A DNA stretch of 64,000 nt from Amia ocellicauda (GCF_036373705.1 NC_089850.1:30010733-30074732); one strand, 5' to 3'; counted from the stretch's first letter, positions 27,801-39,132 are shown. Notes: generated from the sequence alone by a model not told the origin. Made by a program: numbers and translations.

Positions 27801-30800
27801 CATATAATCACTTGTTGAACAGAGAAAGCCTTGTTAACCTGATACAATATCTTTGTTGAAAAACTCAGTTATACTCATTGCGTTCTTACCACCATTTAAT
27901 TTACAAATTCTGAAGACTGTTTGAGTGAGCAATTACAGTACCTTACTGTAACCCCCCCTAATATTTAACAACATTTGCAATAAAGTATTTAACATGTTTA
28001 GCTAATCAAAATGTGTATATAGTGAAGCCACTATACAGGGTGACTGCACTAAAGTATTAACCCTACTGGGGAATACTGTGACTAGCCATGTCTGAAGGCT
28101 ACACAGAACCTGTCCCCTAGACTCTCCTCACACACTTTGTCCTGGTCAAGGGTGACAACGCTCAACAGCCTGCACTGCAAATCTTATACCACAACAAATT
28201 CAATCATATTATGCCAGTGCTATGGATGATTCCAGTATCAACAGAAGCTGTATTCAAACCAATGTGTCTATGTCCGGTTGTGTAGTCATTGTCTACAGAC
28301 CATACATTCAAACATTTCATTTTTGTCTCTTTATGCATTCTTTCCTCTTCGTTCTGGGCCAAAAGCTGTACATACTTGTATATCTGGTGTATCACTTTAC
28401 TATTGAGCCGTTGTATGTCTATTGTATATTTTAAAAACCTAACGTACTCCTCTGCATGAAGAAAATGTGTTATCAGTAATTTGAAGAGGATCTTGTGGTT
28501 TAAAAACTACAAAGCATTCTTGTTACAATCTTTCATCACTCTGTTTTTTCAACAACTTTGAAACGGGTGCAAATTTCAAAACTGGCAAGTGGTTTGATTT
28601 TTGAACAAAATTGATATACATACATTATCCGGTGCGATTGCTAAAAGCTCTTGAGGGGATATGTGGTACTTTCACAAAACAACACACTAATATTTAAATC
28701 AGCATCCAATTACTAAAGAAAGAGTCACTTTGTGTACTGTATACGGGTGCCAAATTAGGATCTTTTGATCTTACACCCTTACTTACACAGCCCTAGAGAA
28801 GAGTAATTTTACAGTCTAACTAAGCACAAGACAATAGCTGAAGCATTTTCTTATCCTGAGCTCTTTCAATACCTAGCATTCATTACAAATGGGGACAAAG
28901 GAGAAGGCTATAAATTACTGATAATGGTAGCCTGCTAATGAAAAGAATGGAGAAATTTCATTAGCATTTAAGAGAAAAGATTTTTATGACCTACAGTTGC
29001 TTTCCATTACGACTCACTTAAGACAGAAAGGGGGAAAAAATCGAATCCTTCATTTACATGAGTGAGTGCCTGGGGCTCAGTCATCTGTTGATTATACCAA
29101 TAATGCATTGCAAACATGAGCATGTGTTTTCACTAACAGTATTAGCACCAACAAAAAACAAGAGCTTGGCTGTAATTTAGACTTTTAAATCCCAGCAATC
29201 TTAGAGGGCTTGAAAACAGAACGCAGAGGGCTCACAATCCACATAAAGATGAATCTGATAATATGTCAGGGGGGAAAATGATACTAGCTTTTGCCTGGGG
29301 AGAAAAAAAACAGGCCCAATTATATTTCACAACACAAAGATGGTGGCAAAAGGTGTAGAATATGTGAATGTTAGCCACCAATTTCTTCTAGGTAAAAGGA
29401 AAATGACAGGGGGTGATAACCGCAGAATATCAGATCAGAGTCATCGCTCAAGAGGACCACTTTCTTAGTGAATGCTTTCTAAGGGGGTATAAGTGGTCCT
29501 AAAGGCAGCTAATGAGAGCTTGTGAAGTACTATAAGTTGACAGAAAGGTTCAAATACAGCTCCTAAAAGGAAAAAAGGTAGTCACTGAGTAGGAGGTAAA
29601 AAAAAAAACAGAATGATAGATATATTCATAAAAATGAAACCTTCTCAGTACCCAGAGCATTTCTGATTTGCTACCTAGAGGAGACATTTATGAAGATGTT
29701 GCACCTTCCACTGGCTTTTCATTTGATTTGGATTTTTGCCATGGTAGAATAATAAAAAATAAACAAGAAGAGGTTTGAAAAAATAATTTTCTTCTGCAAA
29801 GGTTTCATACATTGATAAATTAGTAGGAAGCCAGAATAAATAACATGTTATCAGCCCAGTGTCCAGAAGACCACTAGATGGCTCCACATTTACTGACAAG
29901 ATAGAGAAGAGAGAGAAAAAAAAAGAATTTCTAAGTGTATTCCAAATACATGGTTTGAAATCTCCTTAAAGATAGTGATTTTTTTTTTTTAATTCTGGGC
30001 ATGTTTTTGGCTTACGTCTTTAGTTGATCAATATCAAGGCTTTATAATTCATTCTTAGGCTTTAAACCTAAAAACCCTCTCTTTAAGACAAGGAAAAAGT
30101 GCATGAGGCGAGCCTGACTGATAGATGGAGTACAGCCGGCTTATTCATGTCTATGGAAGATGACAGTCTAATATTCATTGGAATGATTCTGGGGGTTGAT
30201 TCTTGGTGCACATCCGTAGAATGAGCTGAACAGGTGAACAAATAACAGTTCAACACATCTTCACACTCCTTCAGTCCAGTGGTCAGTGCCGAGTGGATCG
30301 GTTGTAGCCTTTCTGTTGTTAGAAAATGTCCTTTTTACAGAAGTGTTTCATCTCTGTAAAGTGTTCCTAAAGAACAGTATTGATGACAATGAAAACAGTG
30401 CAACAAACACATTGTTTATTATTATGATTGTATGACTTACAAATGAGGCAAACTGCAATACTTTAAAAAGTGTCTAATGTGCACTTGGGATCACTGAATA
30501 TGAATTGAAAATATGCAATGTTGAAGCTTGAATCACATTAAACATCATGGAAAAGAAGTCAGAGGCAAGCCAAGTTTACAAAACCAAGAAAACCCCAAAA
30601 TCTCTAGTTTGCTTAATCTCACACTGGTCAGCACTGCATTAAATAATTTCTACATTAACTCATTAGTGCAAGAGGCCACATCTTCACCATATCAGTTAAA
30701 GCAGCTCACCAAGAGAGCATTCGGTAATAGTTAAGTTTGAGTATCAAACCATTTTTCAGTGTTCAGTCAACTTAGCAATAAAAAAACAGGGATCACTGTT

Positions 30801-33800
30801 TGTCAGCAGCTTCTTAAGCACATGACAACAGATAAGGTTGATAATGTCCACTACTGACACTTGCATTTCAGGTTTGATTTGGAACTCAACATTTTATTTT
30901 ATGGTAACAGATAAAGTAGCAACCCTATGGAGTAATTAGCCAAGACTCACTCGATGTCATTCCACAGACAAGACAAGCTGTTTGCTGACATAACTCCTTC
31001 CATGTAAGGACTTTCTAAGATACATTATGTATGTATGATTAAACCCTGTGAACTACTACAATACCAGCAACATTATAAACTGCTTATGCATTCTGATCTA
31101 AAGTGTAGGATATGTGAAATACAGAGTGGAGTTTACTCCCACGTTAGATGGTTCTATACACATAAAAACAATATCTTGTTACTACACTTCAGCGCTTTGT
31201 GTAAGAACACATTGACATTAAAGAGATGCAGATAAGTTGGTACCTGGAAAAATTACCACATATAGATGTGTCTATGGTAACTGAAAAAAATGAGATCATA
31301 TCGGAAAGATACAAAACCAACCTGATCACCACAATGATGATTAAAATAATTTCTCCAAATTGAAACACTGCTGTTTACTGCTCAAAACAATGTGAGGCAC
31401 TAGCAAAGTCAATCAAGGTCTTTTAACCTTTATTTTTGTAACTGGCATGGAAGGAGCGCCGAAAATTTACATTTCAGTTGGTGTGCTTTAGTATCAAGGG
31501 GAGTTTACATTTTTTGGTTGTGTTTAATACCACCACAAAACATGGTCTCGATTAACCTGAGAATAAGAAAGATGCTATTTGGCTAATTCAAGCATTCCTC
31601 TTTCTTACGCATGCAGACTGAGTGGCATTACTGGATAAAAGGAAAGTGAAGCCTATGTGCAGAACAAGATCAAAACCACTGTGAATGACAAAGGTAGAGA
31701 TGCTGTTTTGCTTTGGTGCTGTTTTGCATCCTCTGTTCATGGTGACTGTGTTAGAATTGTGGGATTCCATTATATGCAAGGATATCTGAGCAAATAAATT
31801 TGGTGTCCCTTGTCAAGAAGTTCAATTGTGTTTGGCCTTTCCAGTACAGTATGATAACAGTTAAAAATATATATCAAAGTCTATGACCAATTGGTTAAGG
31901 GTGCTTAAAAAAAAAAAAAACATGTATTTTCATTTGTATTGTAAATCACTTTCTCCAGAACTAAATCCAATAGGAAATTTGTGGTTGAGGCTGAAGAAAG
32001 CAGTCCACAACAAACACCATGCAACCTGGAGGTGATGTACAGATTCTACCTGGAAATGTGGCCAAATACCCCCCCCCGGCAGGCTGACCAACTTACTAAA
32101 ACACTACAGAATGTGCCTCCTTTTTGGAATCACAAAAACTCTGATTCCATATGGTTATGAATAAATCTGAATATTGTGTTTTAGACATATGTGTAACTGT
32201 TTTTGACAGATATGTTATTGATGCTTACAACATTAACGGCCATCCAATTCTTTATGTTTTGATTGATTTGTCCCAGAAAAAGAAATCACCTGCATCTTCT
32301 TGCTAAATCAGCATTTAGTTAATTAAACGGTCCAAACAGTCTTTAAAAAAATATGCAGGAGTTATACTTAGATTAGTTAAATTCTAAATTATGTGGGAAA
32401 TTACAGTTACAGTGCATTTCAATGAACCTGTATGTGCCCCTTACCTGAAACTCATCAAAGCACAACAAGGAGGCTTCGCCACTAATCTCTCCAGCTACTG
32501 GTGCAATCGGGTCATAAGATCTGGCCATCAGTCCAGGTTTCCTTTTTGGTAGGCTTTGTTTAAGGCGATGAATACCTATAAAAATACAAAGGTTTAGACT
32601 CATGGACTTGTTTTTCTTTTCATAATTTGTATAGATTCTAGAACAATAAAGGGTATAATTTGAAGGGAAATTCTGTGGCCTGTGAACCTTCACTGTAAGA
32701 CAGTTGAAATAATTTGGAGGCACAGTCAAAGTAACTGAGGGAACTTACGTTTATGTACTTCTAACATAAAGCCATGAAAATGGACTCTCTTCTTCCTTTC
32801 AACTTCAACATGAGAATAAAACATGTCCATTACCATGGTTTTCCCTGTACCTGGAATATAAAAAGGTAATAATGAATAATGCAGGAAAATAGCAAACCAA
32901 TCTTTTATTTTATTTTTTATTTTACTTAAAAAGGCTGTAATTAAGCATCAACAGATGTTTATTTTTGTCATTTTAGATTATTCTACTATAGCATTGAGCC
33001 AAGCAACAAAATCAACCATTCTGGTAATCTGTTCAGTTATTTTACTTCGGATTTCAAGAACTGCATATGTCCAATTTAATTCACTTCACTAAAGTAAAGT
33101 ACTGTTAATGTTAATGAGAGTTAAAGCTACCCTATAAATGTATCAACATCTGATTTTAGGTGAAAATAAACAAATCCATCCTGGTTTATTTTATAAGAAA
33201 AGCATTGTGTTCAGATTTGTGTGAGGTTCTATGAGGAAAAAAAACAACAACTAAAAAACTGAGAAAGGTATGCAAATTGTCTAAGAGTACTCTCTGCCTG
33301 TAACCCTGTGAGAAATAACCTTATTGCAATGTGCGTCTGCAAGCAAGAAAGATAAATGAATGCACTGACATCCTAACTTGCTGTTAGTAGCTGTTGTTAC
33401 ACCTGGTCAATTCAATTCAATGTAGCAGTTGCAACCATTTGTGAGGCTCTTTCCCAAGGAAATAAACATTCTCAGATTATTTTGGGGCCGCCTATCTGCC
33501 ACTGACTTGCTTTTGTCTTCCTGGATAAAGCTTCTATATATTGTGATCTCAAGCATCCCATTAATCTCCCTTTATTGAGAGGCTATTTTCCACTTTTGAA
33601 GCAAACAGTCTTGGAGGTTTAGCTTAAGTGGATGGATCTGCCGCAATTAGAGTCACTTTTTAGGAACAGCCCCCCCTCTGGTATTCAGCTTCAGCAAAAG
33701 AAGGGGGGAAAAGAAATCTCAATGGATTGGACTGAGTCAATGAATAGGTGGAGCTTCAAGGCAAATGTTGAACATTATATTGAGCTCCAGTGTTAGGATC

Positions 33801-36800
33801 TTACAGTCCTGCATAACTTACCAACATCACCATAGATATAGAAGCCTTTCGGAGGTTTGGGGGTTGTGAAAAGCTGAAAAAGAGAAAAAACATAGATATA
33901 CATGCCTTCGTTATATTTTTAAAATTAAATGACATAAAGCATTTCAACAAAAATAAATAAATAATGGTTAGCAGAGTATACACACCTTTTTCTTTATTTC
34001 CTCTTAAACAGATCTAACACAGGAAATATCCAATAATAAAATACTGTAGTAAAATTATTGCTTGCATAGTAGTAGTGTACTGAGACTTAATCCTGTTGTA
34101 ATATAGTTGCAACCCCTGCATGTTCCCTAAGCATTGAAAATCTCTAATATCTAAAGACTAGGGAATGGTTATAAAAGTTTTTTTTTTTTTTTATGAAATG
34201 AAGAGAAAGGGCAGCTGAAATATGGGAACAAGAACAATCTGTGGCACTTCAGAATCAGAAGAGACTGGCTGTAGAGTATGTTTCCTGGCCACACACCTCT
34301 CCACACCAGGCAATAGGCTAATTAATTAAATATACAAATATCCATTTAAAAATAAATATGTATATTTGTGTGTATACAGTGGACATTAGACATCAAAACT
34401 ACATGACTAGGTGCTGGCTAGGAAGAGAAACATGACTGGTTTTCGTCCCCAAAACAAGTTATGGGAACACGGTTTTAGAGTGATGTTGAAGCACAAAGTA
34501 TTCCCAGGAGGGCAAATGTAAGATATTCGTATTGTTGTTTTTAATAAAACATTTGGTAAAATAGGTCAAATACAAACAATACAATTAAATTACATTCAGA
34601 GCAGCAAGTGAAGTATAAGTCAGATGATAGGAATTTCGGGAAGGGGGGAGGAAACATCTCAAGCAGGGGTGAAATGCACAATTCACAAGAGAAACATTCA
34701 AAGAGCAACAAGCTAAACAACCAAGCATGAAAATGTGTGACTTTCAGTGACTTTAGAAATTCATTATTGCTCATTGTTCCCTTGCATGCCAGCCAGCTAG
34801 CTGGTCATGGCAGAGTGCATAAAAACAACCAGATTTCATTAAACAATTTCTGGTTAGAAAACATGAAAAGACAATGAGTTTCTCCAGTTATGCCAACAAA
34901 AAAATACATCCTGGACTTAACCAAATTACTCAAATGCATAATTGTGGATATCCTTCCTATTGCTTGTCTTGTTACAAAACAGCATTATGAGACAAGATGC
35001 AATTACTTTAAGTCTGATTGGCATTATTCTAGTGTTTTTGCTTCATGACTTATAAATATTAATGCACTGTGTGAGCAATACCTAAATATAACTTGGATCA
35101 TTAACCTCCACCCTGAACATTTTCAAAACTTATACTAATGGATTTTTATCTTTACCTCCTGCGTAAATGTGAACATTTGGAGGATTATACTTATTACAGG
35201 AGGCTATATATGACATAGGTAAGATGCCAAATAAAAATTAAACCTTATTTAGAAGTAGACTGAATGAGTAATAATAATAATTATCAACATCATTATACAA
35301 AATAATTGGTCAATTCAAGAGACTCAAAAATAAGCAGAAAGTAACGCAAAGCTTCACTCAGAAGTTCTTCACGATGAGACATTCTTTCTTGAACTCATAC
35401 TCCCATTCATTACCGTAGTCCCCTTGCGTTGATTAGTAAGAGCACGGCTCTGCCACAGTCATTTGGTAGTCCTAAAGTATAATTAGTAGATAAACACAAA
35501 CATGGTACCTACTCTTGCATCAGAAATATAAAACAACAAGCAGGTCAATATTTAAGCAGCAGATTGCTATTCTGCAGAGAGTTCTCTAATCGGCGGACAA
35601 AAGCAACGCTGCAGTAGTGAAGAGCACATTAAAATTACAGCACCATGACCTAATTCAAACAAGTGTAATTGCTGAGGAACTGTGGTTGGGAGCATAATTC
35701 CGTAGTATCGTCCAGCTTTAAAAGCAATGTCCAGACAATAGGGACCCCTCATTACTGTGGAAAGAATGCAGGGTAAAAAAACAAAAAAAAACAGTGGGAG
35801 GTCGTTCTCAAATTTAACTCCCCATCCCCAGTACTATCTATAACAGGCCTGATTATAAAGTTTGGCTCTTATATACAGTGGTGTACTAAAGAATACATGA
35901 AACACTTCTCTTTATTGAGCTGTTTGTTTGAAGAATTAACAACATATAACTCCATTTAATTTGCATCTAGTCTGACTGCTGAGACAAAGGTTCAGTTATT
36001 CTTAATCATTCCTCTCATTTATAAGGCAGCTTTCCAGTTACTTTTACAAATTAGAGTGCCTTGTTTCTTGAGAGGCTCTTTAACATCAAAATAAAACTAA
36101 GGGAATTTGATTATTTAAATCTAAATTTCTATGTTAAGCAAAAAAAAAAAAAAACTGTACTACTTTATTATTATTCTTATAATAATCATCTCATGGACAT
36201 GTGGTCAAACTTTTAATATAAAGTTGCATGTTACTCTACAGAGAGCAGAATAAATTAAAAAATAATGAATTAAAACTACAATTTGGCACACTCATGTTTC
36301 ATTTTGAACTGCAAAGCCTTGGTGTCTGTTTAGTGCATTAGGGGTGACATCTGAAATTACTTTTATCCAATATCTGATTTCTATCTCTCTTAGTTTTCTT
36401 CTGTACAATTTGGACTGTGTTTCACACTCTCTTTATACTGCACTAATTTGTATTCCCTTCAAGTAGATACACGGGGAGTGTACTACACAAAATATGACAA
36501 ACTTGTTATCACTATGCATTTTAAACATTGTTATTTGTTGAGAGATTCCAGAAAGCAGTTGTAGGAGCCAACTATAATAAGTTGTTTGCTGTTTCTGACT
36601 AAGATCACATTGCTTGTACATTCTTCCCTTACCTTCGTTTACAGGAACTGGTTTGTTCATTAAACGCAAAGGCTTCTTACAATTGTGCTTTACCATAGCC
36701 TAAATATCTAAGTTTTCATTCATTCCTCCCTCCCATATCAAGATGTATCCTACATTTCTATTCAGAAATTACATTCTTTCAAACTGTGCAACCTTGCTAT

Positions 36801-38734
36801 GACATTCTTAATATGCAACATAATTGCCCAGTTCATGCCTCCTCTAATCCTCACTCTACAGAATTTTGAATAATGCCCATTACTAGTGAAACGAATATCT
36901 GTTTCTATTCCCATGCAAGCCCTTGTCTCCTCTCCAGACGTTTTAAAAGCAGAGTCAGTGTAGTCTTAATTATCAGGCAATGCAATTACACATCAAGCAG
37001 CAATGATTGCAGCACTACATGAGTACACAGCAGACAAACAAGTTCTCAATGTTGCTGGTACAGCTTGGAAAAAAAACTAAAAAATAAGACTGCAGCTGAA
37101 GAGAGTTCATCTTGGGAGTCCAGTGGGAAATTGGGACAAAAAATCTCAACCTCTATCAATAGGTTCTCAAAACGCAAGAAGCTCCCAGGCTTTATATTTT
37201 ATTTTTGCTTATATTTTGAGTGGTGGAAGATATAAATCAGGACTAATACTTCAAACTCATGTTTTATGGATACAAAATAACAATAAACGTAGTCTTTTGA
37301 ATACTTCTGTACAGACAGGCAGTTATGTCTTTGCAAAATAAATATCACAGCTTTGGTCTTTATGGTTTTCTGTTGCCCTTTAAATGCAAGTCCTTTTTCC
37401 TCCTAGAGTGCTAGAGATATCACTTTCTCTTGGGACATGACCTATGAAACAGACATCAGTCATACAGAAGAGCTTATGGCAAAATAACTGACTTGGTAAC
37501 GTATAGAAATGGACAACATACATCTGTATAGTATGACTTTAAACTGGATTAGAACCTTTTGACTTTCCACCATGTTTGCCACCATCATCCTCACCTTTGA
37601 CATAAAACTTGGGGGAGTGTTGCTGTATCCCTTCAGGTGCTTTTGAAAGCAGTCTAGCTGAAGAAGCACAGATCTTTGTTGCTCATCTGCTCTCAGCACT
37701 CCCGCTCTGATAAGACTGTCATATTGCTCCAACGGGCCACTGAAGCTGGAAGCACTAAAGGCTGCCTGGCTTTCAACAACCTGAAGAGCTGCTGGTTTTG
37801 CTGCATGTACTGTATAGTCTATATGAGGGGGGATAAAACACAACAGAAAGAGTAACACACACACACACACACAGACATGTTATGTTTTAGAAATAGATAG
37901 AACTTCACTTTAAAATATGGGCTCTCGCTGTTTTAAGCACCTTATTTTAATGTAAATATGTGTTTCTGATCATAGTGATGAACACAGTCTATGTACAACT
38001 ATTACATTATACAATTAAAACACTGTTTGAGATACTTTATTACATTATCTTCAGTTAAAAATTAGCTATATTCATAAACTAGGCGAATTATGAGGTTAAA
38101 AATTAGATAATATTGAGATCTAAAATAAAATATACTAATTGCACAGTAAGCTGTAATCAAAAGATCTTGGTTAGTATGATCTAAGCACTAAATCATCATT
38201 ATCAGGTATAATTGCAACATAGACAAAGGCGACAGTTTGTGATTTGCATTTCAAAGTTTTGATTTAGTCCAGGTCTAGGTTTATACTGTAAGGCTGATGG
38301 TATTTTACACGACAGGGAGTTGTGAGGTTGTTCTGCCTACGAGTGCCAGTCACTATCAGAGAAACAACTCGTATCATGTGCCTGCTAGTGCGTTATATCA
38401 CTTGTTTTAAAAACCGGCGATTAACAACTACGATGACAACAGTCTCATAGTTTACCCCTACAAATACTGTAGCATGGGCTAGAAAACCTCAGCTTTGCAA
38501 TCGTAACAGCCATTCAAAACACTGTCAGAGAAGTGCTGTCTGTAGCCTACATTTCAGCTCATTCACATGCTTGCTCCGTTCATGTGTTTCTTGCTATGGA
38601 AAAACACTGCAGCGCTCACCCCGTGTCGTGCTCCTGGATGTGCGGAACAGTTTATTTTGCAGTAAAATGTTTTCTTTATTCACAATTCGCTTTAAACATC
38701 TCACGGTAGCCAAGGGCAACATGGGCGCAGCCAT
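9068..38734 (-). CDS. AFG1L: AFG1L (LACE1), mitochondrial AFG1-like AAA+ ATPase, 13 coding exons
   Basis: Thirteen exons read from 38734 down to 9068 splice with GT-AG ends and consistent phases into 1410 nt (469 aa plus stop); human AFG1L is about 481 aa. Residues 1-38 have five Arg, three Lys and one Glu, as in a mitochondrial targeting peptide. The P-loop GDVGTGKT is at about 128-135, Walker B LLCFDE ends at D205/E206, and the sensor-1 Asn lies in ATSNRPP (N237). The C-terminal part has [12 protein letters not shown] and [13 protein letters not shown], typical of the family. Family knowledge: AFG1 proteins act at the inner mitochondrial membrane in turnover of respiratory-chain proteins. 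The start has A at -3 and G at +4. The gene is head to head with SNX3 over a 398-bp promoter. No inactivating change is visible. Confidence 0.96.
9185..10088 (-). other. AFG1L: AFG1L intron 12
   Basis: 904 bp, with plus-strand chance frames near 9357-9870. No recognisable feature. Confidence 0.8.
10089..10202 (-). CDS. AFG1L: AFG1L coding exon 12
   Basis: 114 nt beginning [18 protein letters not shown] and ending with [11 protein letters not shown]. Donor GTAAAG; phase 0. Reading on into the intron meets a stop after nine codons. Confidence 0.94.
10203..10809 (-). other. AFG1L: AFG1L intron 11
   Basis: 607 bp with no recognisable internal feature. Confidence 0.85.
10810..10950 (-). CDS. AFG1L: AFG1L coding exon 11
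   Basis: 141 nt, 47 codons. It begins [18 protein letters not shown] and ends with [15 protein letters not shown]. The paired Arg in ARRF is a candidate sensor-2/arginine-finger region. Donor GTAAAG; phase 0. Confidence 0.96.
10951..13557 (-). other. AFG1L: AFG1L intron 10
   Basis: 2.6 kb, AT-rich, with no recognisable gene or mobile element. Confidence 0.8.
13558..13658 (-). CDS. AFG1L: AFG1L coding exon 10
   Basis: 101 nt running from [15 protein letters not shown] to [14 protein letters not shown], a family hallmark. Donor GTGAGT; phase 0. Confidence 0.96.
13659..13962 (-). other. AFG1L: AFG1L intron 9
   Basis: 304 bp with an A-rich/poly(A) tract at about 13727-13750. Nothing else is recognised. 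Confidence 0.85.
13725..13750. repeat. A-rich tract
   Basis: A long A run interrupted by a few G. It encodes spurious Lys- or Phe-rich frames on the two strands. Confidence 0.85.
13963..14033 (-). CDS. AFG1L: AFG1L coding exon 9, tandem donor
   Basis: 71 nt encoding [19 protein letters not shown] and ending QND. The frame-keeping donor is GTACGT; a stronger-looking GTAAGT starts 4 bases further on and would shift the frame. Joining through GTACGT gives QNDITRPRI, matching the family. Confidence 0.9.
14034..16271 (-). other. AFG1L: AFG1L intron 8
   Basis: 2.2 kb, AT-rich, with A runs near 15950 and 16180. No recognisable gene or mobile element. Confidence 0.8.
16272..16354 (-). CDS. AFG1L: AFG1L coding exon 8
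   Basis: 83 nt beginning [17 protein letters not shown] and ending AGKLYYL, matching the conserved family segment. Donor GTAAGT; phase 2. Confidence 0.94.
16355..22601 (-). other. AFG1L: AFG1L intron 7
   Basis: 6.2 kb, the longest AFG1L intron, with (TTA)n at 20040-20081 and poly(T) near 22012-22026. A 146-codon plus-strand frame at 17533-17973 has no family resemblance and is treated as chance. Confidence 0.8.
20040..20081. repeat. (TTA)n microsatellite
   Basis: About 14 trinucleotide units. It gives an Asn run in a spurious minus-strand frame. Confidence 0.95.
22602..22660 (-). CDS. AFG1L: AFG1L coding exon 7 (59 nt)
   Basis: Completes Asp242 and encodes [19 protein letters not shown], a conserved AFG1 segment. 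Donor GTAAAG; phase 0. Confidence 0.95.
23013..23034. repeat. A9-G13 homopolymer tract
   Basis: A run of A directly followed by about 13 G, within AFG1L intron 6. Length is likely error-prone in assembly. Confidence 0.85.
24817..24850. repeat. (ATTT)n microsatellite
   Basis: Eight and a half ATTT units in AFG1L intron 6. Confidence 0.95.
26249..26348 (-). CDS. AFG1L: AFG1L coding exon 6
   Basis: 100 nt beginning [18 protein letters not shown] and ending ATSNRPPE. N237 is the likely sensor-1 residue. Donor GTAAGA; phase 1. Confidence 0.96.
26349..32444 (-). other. AFG1L: AFG1L intron 5
   Basis: 6.1 kb. It contains a run of 14 A near 31907-31920 and a stretch at about 28850-29260 with several homeodomain-type core sites. 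No coding sequence is recognised. Confidence 0.75.
28850..29260. promoter_or_regulatory. Candidate noncoding regulatory block
   Basis: Balanced, non-repetitive sequence with clustered homeodomain-like cores (TAAATTA near 28911, CTAATGA near 28936, CATTAGC near 28960). It looks unlike the surrounding low-complexity intron. Function is a guess, since conservation cannot be checked here. Confidence 0.15.
32445..32575 (-). CDS. AFG1L: AFG1L coding exon 5
   Basis: 131 nt, from [14 protein letters not shown] to Walker B LLCFDEFQ (D205, E206). It is separated from exon 4 by a 173-bp intron. Donor GTAAGG; phase 0. Confidence 0.96.
32749..32850 (-). CDS. AFG1L: AFG1L coding exon 4
   Basis: 102 nt. 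It completes the P-loop ([11 protein letters not shown]) and runs through [15 protein letters not shown], both strongly conserved in AFG1 proteins. Donor GTAAGT; phase 1. Confidence 0.95.
32851..33821 (-). other. AFG1L: AFG1L intron 3
   Basis: 971 bp that interrupt the Walker A motif. No recognisable internal feature. Confidence 0.85.
33822..33873 (-). CDS. AFG1L: AFG1L coding exon 3 (52 nt)
   Basis: A microexon encoding [17 protein letters not shown] and the first base of the next Gly. It carries the start of the P-loop. Acceptor TTTTTCAG, donor GTAAGT; phase 1. Confidence 0.95.
33874..37594 (-). other. AFG1L: AFG1L intron 2
   Basis: 3.7 kb, AT-rich, with poly(A)/poly(T) runs near 34180 and 36140. 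No gene or mobile element is recognised. Confidence 0.8.
37595..37818 (-). CDS. AFG1L: AFG1L coding exon 2
   Basis: 224 nt, residues 39-113, including [14 protein letters not shown] and ending [12 protein letters not shown]. It is the variable N-terminal segment before the ATPase core. Donor GTGAGG; phase 0. Confidence 0.92.
37819..38619 (-). other. AFG1L: AFG1L intron 1
   Basis: 801 bp, AT-rich. An (AC)n tract at 37855-37872 lies close to the exon 2 acceptor (CATATAG). Nothing else is recognised. Confidence 0.8.
37855..37872. repeat. (AC)n microsatellite
   Basis: Nine AC units in AFG1L intron 1, about 37 bases outside exon 2. Confidence 0.9.
38620..38734 (-). CDS. AFG1L: AFG1L coding exon 1
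   Basis: Start codon at 38734-38732. It encodes residues 1-38 plus one base, beginning [17 protein letters not shown], a basic and hydroxylated presequence. Donor GTGAGC; phase 1. Confidence 0.88.
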
Positions 38735-38738
38735 CTTC
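38727..38738 (-). promoter_or_regulatory. AFG1L: YY1-type motif at AFG1L start codon
   Basis: On the minus strand, GGAAGATGGCTG spans the initiator ATG and resembles the YY1 element AAGATGGCGGC. YY1 sites placed over the start codon are common in TATA-less genes with short 5' UTRs. The final bases differ from the best consensus. Confidence 0.5.
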
Positions 38739-39132
38739 CTTTCAAATGACCAAACTTTATTAAAACACTCGGGCCTGCCTGGGCTGGGAAATGAACACTA
38801 CATACAGGCGCACAGTGTTAACATAAATACCAAGTGCCTTAGTTTAGTCATGAAAATCCTTTTTAAAATATATATATATTTGGTATGAGCTGCTTAATGT
38901 CACATTGGAAACTAACACATAATAAATACATACATATGATAGGCCTATACCACACTTTTTAGTTTAAATATATGGGATATAACGCTATATAGCCTAGAAC
39001 TACATTTCCCATCAGCCCTTTGCGGCAAAGGACTCTGGGTTGTTGTCTGGATCTGCCAGTCAGCTGCTCCTCAGCTGATCGGAAATAGAAAAAGGAGACT
39101 TCAAGAAGAGGTTAGAGGGAGAAAAGTAAGCC
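38735..39132. promoter_or_regulatory. Bidirectional AFG1L/SNX3 promoter
   Basis: Only 398 bp separate the two divergent start codons, so transcription start sites and 5' UTRs of both genes must lie here or just outside, unless there are upstream noncoding exons. No TATA box is placed sensibly for either gene. The region has a ZNF143-type motif (38999-39026) and a YY1-type motif over the AFG1L ATG, both typical of TATA-less housekeeping divergent promoters. The part nearest SNX3 is more GC-rich and holds an ETS-like CGGAAA near 39080. Confidence 0.8.
38999..39026 (+). promoter_or_regulatory. ZNF143/Staf-type binding site
   Basis: AACTACATTTCCCATCAGCC followed by CTTTGCGG closely follows the long ZNF143 (SBS) consensus ACTACA-nTTCCCA-nnATGC with its extended GCG-rich tail. 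It lies about 110-130 bp upstream of the SNX3 ATG. ZNF143 is known to mark bidirectional promoters and chromatin loop anchors. Confidence 0.7.

Noticed and set aside
32373..32729. 118-codon frame as an independent gene
   Set aside because: It is AFG1L exon 5 with intron read-through at both ends.
37460..37870. Single 136-codon AFG1L product from exon 2 with both flanking introns
   Set aside because: The frame reads through splice donor and acceptor sites. Only 37595-37818 is exon.
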